Shown in pieces: positions 60,304 through 64,000 of a stretch of DNA of 64,000 nucleotides; the stretch's first letter is position 1, and every line of letters begins with the position of its first letter. Position numbers and translations under genes: made by a program. The stretch is taken from positions 4,092,001-4,156,000 of the forward strand of contig JARFXM010000009.1 of NCBI GenBank assembly GCA_029532625.1. Reading direction: 5' to 3'. The DNA is from Lomentospora prolificans (taxonomy: Eukaryota; Ascomycota; Sordariomycetes; Microascales; Microascaceae). The notes beneath the pieces were generated by a model that saw nothing but the letters and a program-made list of their open reading frames with translations, did no database searches and was not told the origin of the DNA.

Positions 60304-63300
60304 AGAAGGAGACGGAGAGGGTGTAATGATAGGGTTTGGACGGTCTCGGACGATTTCGGACGATTCTGGGGAAGGGCTCTCGATAGCAGAGTCATGGCGC
60401 ATTGAAACGGTTGATCAGCCGGGGACGCGTCTATGCAGGAAATTACAAATGAAATGTGGTGGGCGATGTATGCCAGACTGGATAAGCTTAATGAAATGCT
60501 GATTATTACGCCCAGTATTAGTTTTTGCGGATGGCCAAGCATCCCTGTTGTCTCTTGCCACACTGATTTCAGGGTTTAGAGTATCGGATCTATCGGTGGG
60601 TGCATGGGGTGGAAACAAGATCGGGGTTTGGTCAAGACTACGGCACTTGATGAATCCGGGGGCAAAGTTTGTCCAAGAAGAGGAAAGCTCGTCTTCATGT
60701 TTGGTGGTTGTTAGACCCTGATGGCGACAAGGAATGTTTATGCCCTTCCTTGTGATGTGTTCGCTAGCTAGCTAGGCGCACGTAGGGATCTGGTGACGGG
60801 TGGCACGTAGGCGAGTGTCGTGGTTGCGACTGGCGAGAGCTCGCTGCGGGTGCGTGTAAGTGAGTGGGTGTGGTGCTGCAATGAGGGTGTGCTAGAGGAC
60901 ATCCAAACGTTTCATGGGTGCGTGAATGCCCCTTCTCTCTGACGAGCAGGCAGTAAACTTTTTTATTTTTATTTTTATTATTTCTTTTTAGACTTCTTTG
61001 TGATATATCGAGATTCAGTTCTGACAATCAGCAAAGATGAGGGCCGTGATGCCGCGCGGTCCACGGCAAATTCAGGGAATCAACAAGGTAAGTGGAGCTG
61101 TCAATCTCGAGGCTGTGGCAGAGTATTAAGAAGGTAGTGCATGTAGTAAGCTTGGTCTAGATCTAGAGAGGCTGGCCGTTCTCTTTATGTCTATTTGACG
61201 TGCCAGTTTCACTTATGCCACTTAATCCGGGTTTATGAAAGCTGGTTGCAGATCCGATTGGCTTCTGAAATATATGTAAGAAGCTCTAATATCAGGACCA
61301 GCCAGGCTATAATATCGGGCGTCCTTCTTGGGGTGTATCTTTCGTCCTCCTTTTGTCTCTTTTGCCAAAAGCCTATACTCTAGGCCTTAGTCATCTTATT
61401 CTACTCTTAAGGGTCTAAACTTGGGTAGGATTGATCGAAACTGCAACGAGTCTGCGCCAGCCAGCGAAGCAGCTGCGAAAGGCGGGCGGCTCTTTGTATG
61501 CAAGAAACTGATGATGGCTCTTGCATTCACAATCCCGATCCCGATGGCGTACCAAATGCCAGTAATACGAAGTTAGCGCCGTTTAAAGTTGAAATTCCCG
61601 AAAACGTCATGTGTCGATCGACCGGCAAGAAAGCAGTGGGAAACGGACCATTTATCCACTATTTGTGCACGTTGGCGAGCAGACGAAAGAAAAGGGCGGC
61701 GGTTGTGTGTATGCAAGCACCATCATAGCCTTGATTGGTTCCTCATGCCTGCTCATAAACAGAGTCCTCGGGGATGTCCTGCGTCCCGTTTCACAAAGCT
61801 CAGGCCCGGGGAACATCCCGGATTCCGTGTTGGGGTTGACTGCTGGCCTGGCGGGCGTTTGCCAACAGTCAAGAGTCGGCCGAAGCCTCGTGGAAGCTTC
61901 TGAGGCGTCGATCACACATTACGGCGCTCTGGCGTTCCATCTTTGCCCAACGTCAAGCCATCCGTCATGCACCTTCCCTTCTCTGCTGGCGAGGCAGAAC
62001 TGCCCGTTCGCCCACCACCATTTTAGGGCATTGCTGGCGAGAGGCGTATGGAGCAAAACAAGACATGACCCTGCTTGTACTTCTGCACGGGGCGCGAGCC
62101 TAAATTGTGGGCGAGATGGCTCTCTTTTTTTTTGTGCTCCTTTTCTCCCAAGCCAGGGGCACAGCGCTGTTACCCTGCTGGTCATTCCGCGCGATGACGG
62201 CGGGGTTCCCGCTTGCTCACAGGCCCTGAATGCACGTTTGATGGGACGAGACGGAATCTGGAATCGGAATGGCCGCATTGTGACATGGAAATAGGAACCG
62301 GCCGGTTGGGGTTCCTGGGTAGTGTTGATACCCATTGAAATGTTCCATCGCCTGGCGACGGATTCCGAGAGCTAATCTCGATGCTGGCTGGCATTGTTCG
62401 CTGGGCTGGCTGGCGGAAGGTGCCTGGCAAATGATCCATACATTCATTGCCTTGCCTTCCGAGTTAAAACACCGCAGCCAGCAGCATCGCCATCGATTTC
62501 ATTTCCTTCCGTCATGCTCACAACCAGAAACACACAAAAGAAAAAAAAAAAGGAGCCCACCCTCCCGATTAGAATTCCACGTCTGTGGATTAAGCCCGAT
62601 TGATCAATCCTCCGGGACCATACGTTTAACGCCCGAGAGAATCCCATGCTTCGCCAGGGCAATTTCGGAACCATCGAGCCTTCTTTGCCTTCTCCCCGCA
62701 GTGATCATCAAGCTCTGCTTCCTCCTTCATCTGTGCAGATCCACCGTTTCATCAGGCCTTCTCCAACCCCTACGTTCCCAATCGCTCTGCCCGATCCAGC
62801 TTGGATCCCACTTTCGAAACCGCGCAGCTGCCCACTTCGCATTTACACGCCGTTCTTTGCCGCATATCCCTGACCATCCCTAGATCCCCCCCACCGCTAG
62901 CTATGGTACGGTTCCTGATGGCCATGCGGCTCATTGCGCGTCGCAAGCTCATCCAGGAACATCACGTCTCGCGCTGCGGTAGGCCGAGTCGAAGCCAATG
63001 CTCTATCTCTCTCGCCCTCTCGCCTGCCGCGGCATCTTTGTGCTCTTTCACTACTTGCCCTCCCACTCTGCAATGGCGATCAGTCTGGTTTGTACCGGAA
63101 CCGCTAGTCGCCATGCAGCCTCGCACTCTCCGTAGCTCTGCATAGTCTCAGGGTGATCTCTCTCTATGTGTGTGTTCGTCTCTCTGCCTCTGCCCTCTGT
63201 CGGCGCACCCCCATCTTACCGCTGGCTTCACGGTGGAAAGACGGCCGTTGCACAACATCTGATTGACCAGGGCCATCGCGTATGATCTCCCTCATTCCTC

Positions 63301-63896
63301 TTCACTTTCTCTTTGCTCTAAACTTTAGGCTCAAAGTACCTCTTCTTCCCTGTCCCCTACCAGTTCTCCCCAGGTTTCCCCAAACCGAACTTGGTCGTCC
63401 AAATCCGCAATCCCATCTTGGTTTCAACTCTTCCCATCATCTTCTCTCTCCACTCTTTTCTTTCCCTTTCCTCCTTCCATTCTCCATACATCTCTTTCTT
63501 TACTTACCAATAATTTTTTTTTCTATAATTCTTTTATTGATCTTATTCTCTTTTAGAATCTATTCGGTGATATTATACCGTTTTCAGGTCCAACAACTTT
63601 CGGCGCTTCATCCAACGACTTACACGCACAAATTTATGTCACCGAAAACAACAACAACAACACCGAAGACGAACACCCACGATTATTAGAATAGAAGTGC
63701 AAGCATCTCGACCAAAAATTACCTACGAGAGAAAGAGAGGCGGTTAGAGGCGAGAAAGATTCACCACAAAAAGACATGATCGAGTCAATATAGTCCGGGT
63801 CCCCCTTCTTTTACACCCCAACCACCTCTCCGCCGCCTCCTTCTCTTTCTTCTTCTTCTCTTCTTTTTACTCTAATATCTCTTAATATCGACCGAA
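60304..63896 (+). other. Long intergenic region and leader of the right-edge gene
   Basis: About 3.6 kb without a supported gene. From 63280 to 63560 and at 63840-63880 it is extremely CT-rich. Together with the position just before an ATG this suggests a long 5' leader of the gene starting at 63897. The 227-codon frame at 61611-62294 shows no family features. Confidence 0.5.
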
Positions 63897-64000
63897 ATGG
63901 ATGGCTCAGGGGACGAGCTGCTAGTCAGCCGAGGGCAGGCCCTCATTGCCATTTCAGTCACGTCCACAGTTCTCGCAATCGGTACTTGTGGAGTGAGGTT
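63897..64000 (+). CDS. Start of a membrane protein, cut by the window edge
   Basis: ATG at 63897 opens a frame of 34 complete codons running off the window. It reads a short polar start MDGSGDELLVSRGQ and then a hydrophobic helix ALIAISVTSTVLAIGTCGVR. This is like the first transmembrane helix of fungal multi-pass proteins, for instance the rhodopsin-like or PTH11-type groups, but too little is present to name a family. The preceding long CT-rich leader and the absence of ATG just before it support this start. Confidence 0.6.
   Translation, partial: MDGSGDELLVSRGQALIAISVTSTVLAIGTCGVR

Noticed and set aside
61611..62294. 227-codon plus-strand frame
   Set aside because: No family motif, and several overlapping frames of similar quality; more likely non-coding DNA upstream of the right-edge gene.
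1..64000. Biosynthetic gene cluster or transposon
   Set aside because: No polyketide synthase, peptide synthetase, transposase, reverse transcriptase or terminal repeats were seen; genes are unrelated housekeeping functions.

Overview
The window is nuclear DNA from a filamentous ascomycete (Pezizomycotina, probably Sordariomycetes). The evidence is short GT..AG introns of about 50-130 nt with CTAAC-like branch points, a DASH-complex gene, a Zn2Cys6 regulator, a fungal shugoshin and protein sequences typical of this group. I rebuilt the gene models by hand, joining frames at splice sites so that exon lengths sum to whole codons and match the known protein families.

Left part (1-25 kb): exportin CRM1 (minus), alanine-glyoxylate aminotransferase with an apparent optional mitochondrial presequence (minus), retromer subunit VPS29 (plus), shugoshin (minus), an NmrA/isoflavone-reductase-like protein (minus), two tandem tRNA-Ser(AGA) genes (minus), an uncertain membrane-protein remnant (minus), DASH subunit DAD2 (plus), a long protein with two TPX2-like basic motifs (plus) and a type-B carboxylesterase (plus).

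Middle part (25-45 kb): two single-pass membrane proteins with disordered tails (both minus), the second resembling the SKG6/AXL2 transmembrane family. Each has long gene-poor flanks. Next come a DHX35-type DEAH-box RNA helicase (minus), a decayed F-box-protein-like gene (plus) and glutathione reductase with two possible start codons (plus).

Right part (45-64 kb), all plus strand: the LSM14/SCD6 mRNP protein, the RQC1/TCF25 ribosome-quality-control factor with a poly-lysine tract, a Zn2Cys6 transcription factor with a long leader, an SCP2-type thiolase, and the first codons of a membrane protein cut by the window edge.

Most genes are unrelated housekeeping functions: nuclear export, mitosis, RNA metabolism, redox and peroxisomal or glyoxylate metabolism. 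Three mitosis-related genes (SGO1, DAD2 and the TPX2-like gene) lie within 12 kb, which may be chance. I saw no CRISPR array, biosynthetic cluster or intact transposon, and no clear new multi-gene system. The best leads are single-gene features: the drug-pocket threonine of CRM1, alternative mitochondrial starts, the poly-lysine tract in RQC1, the TPX2-like repeats and the decayed F-box gene.
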